A DNA stretch of 64,000 nucleotides from Clostridiales bacterium (GTDB lineage: Bacteria; Bacillota; Clostridia; Peptostreptococcales; Acidaminobacteraceae): NCBI GenBank assembly GCA_016342415.1, contig JAEIOD010000012.1:62001-126000 (forward strand). Direction: 5' to 3'. The position numbers and the translations under genes were made by a program. Every line of letters starts with the position of its first letter. The stretch's first letter is position 1. A model generated the notes under the pieces. That model did not search any database and was not told the origin of the DNA. It saw only the letters and a list, made by a program, of their open reading frames with translations. Shown here piece by piece: positions 63,849 to 64,000 of this stretch.

Positions 63849-64000
63849 CTTAACTTCACCTATGGGAAGTTGATGTATTTTTCATTCTCCTATTTATCAA
63901 TAGGTTATATAAGAATATTCTGTTTAATGAATATTTCTAAATGTAATATCATTTTACTGGATTTAGAACTTTTAATCTCTTATCGATAGAAATCACCATC

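Overview
The window is low-GC DNA with strong AGGAGG-type ribosome sites, lipoprotein and surface-protein genes with Gram-positive signals, an ECF vitamin-type transporter, a sufCBDSU operon and a purine riboswitch. This fits an anaerobic Bacillota (clostridial or related low-GC lineage). Corrinoid methyl transfer and xanthine dehydrogenase point to an anaerobe, but I cannot name the genus. No rRNA, tRNA or CRISPR array was found.

Layout: 1-10 kb holds the end of an acyltransferase gene, a DUF6320-like membrane protein, truA, a heterodimeric ABC exporter, an AraC-methyltransferase fusion and a Na/phosphate transporter. 10-17 kb is one regulon: a GntR repressor with a clear promoter and operator, a three-gene ECF importer, and two SAM hydrolase (DUF62) genes with an acetyltransferase between them. 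17-20.5 kb has a serine-hydrolase-like/GNAT fusion and decaying genes. 20.7-24.3 kb is a corrinoid protein, a UroD-like methyltransferase and a DUF1638-GAF-PAS-GGDEF sensor. 24.8-28.6 kb is a three-subunit xanthine dehydrogenase operon under a guanine-class purine riboswitch. 29-35 kb has a toroid-fold protein, a GNAT, a TetR/CPBP-protease pair sharing an operator, several pseudogenes and a lipoprotein hydrolase.

35.6-37.2 kb is a dead IS1182-type element with recognisable ends. Just beyond it (37.3-41.6 kb) is a tightly overlapping four-gene operon: a membrane protein, a radical SAM/SPASM enzyme with unusual cysteine spacing, a long protein that begins with the VTNSSS-type N-terminal motif, and an unrecognised protein with a winged-helix-like part. 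This is the best candidate in the window for an undescribed system. 41.8-47.7 kb holds an orphan ABC permease, a MarR-MATE efflux pair with two operators, DUF202, a ROK protein and a small membrane protein. 47.8-54.3 kb is an MMPL transporter with a giant GLUG/coiled-coil surface protein and a divergent TetR. 54.4-59.7 kb is the suf operon with a DUF302 gene at its tail. 59.9-63.8 kb has a flavin reductase, a GNAT, an MFS transporter, a YhhN protein and a final pseudogene.

Gene decay is a theme: at least seven frameshifted or nonsense-bearing relics lie between functional operons, several retaining their terminators. Promoters, operators and terminators were read by eye. Start codons were moved to match ribosome sites where noted.
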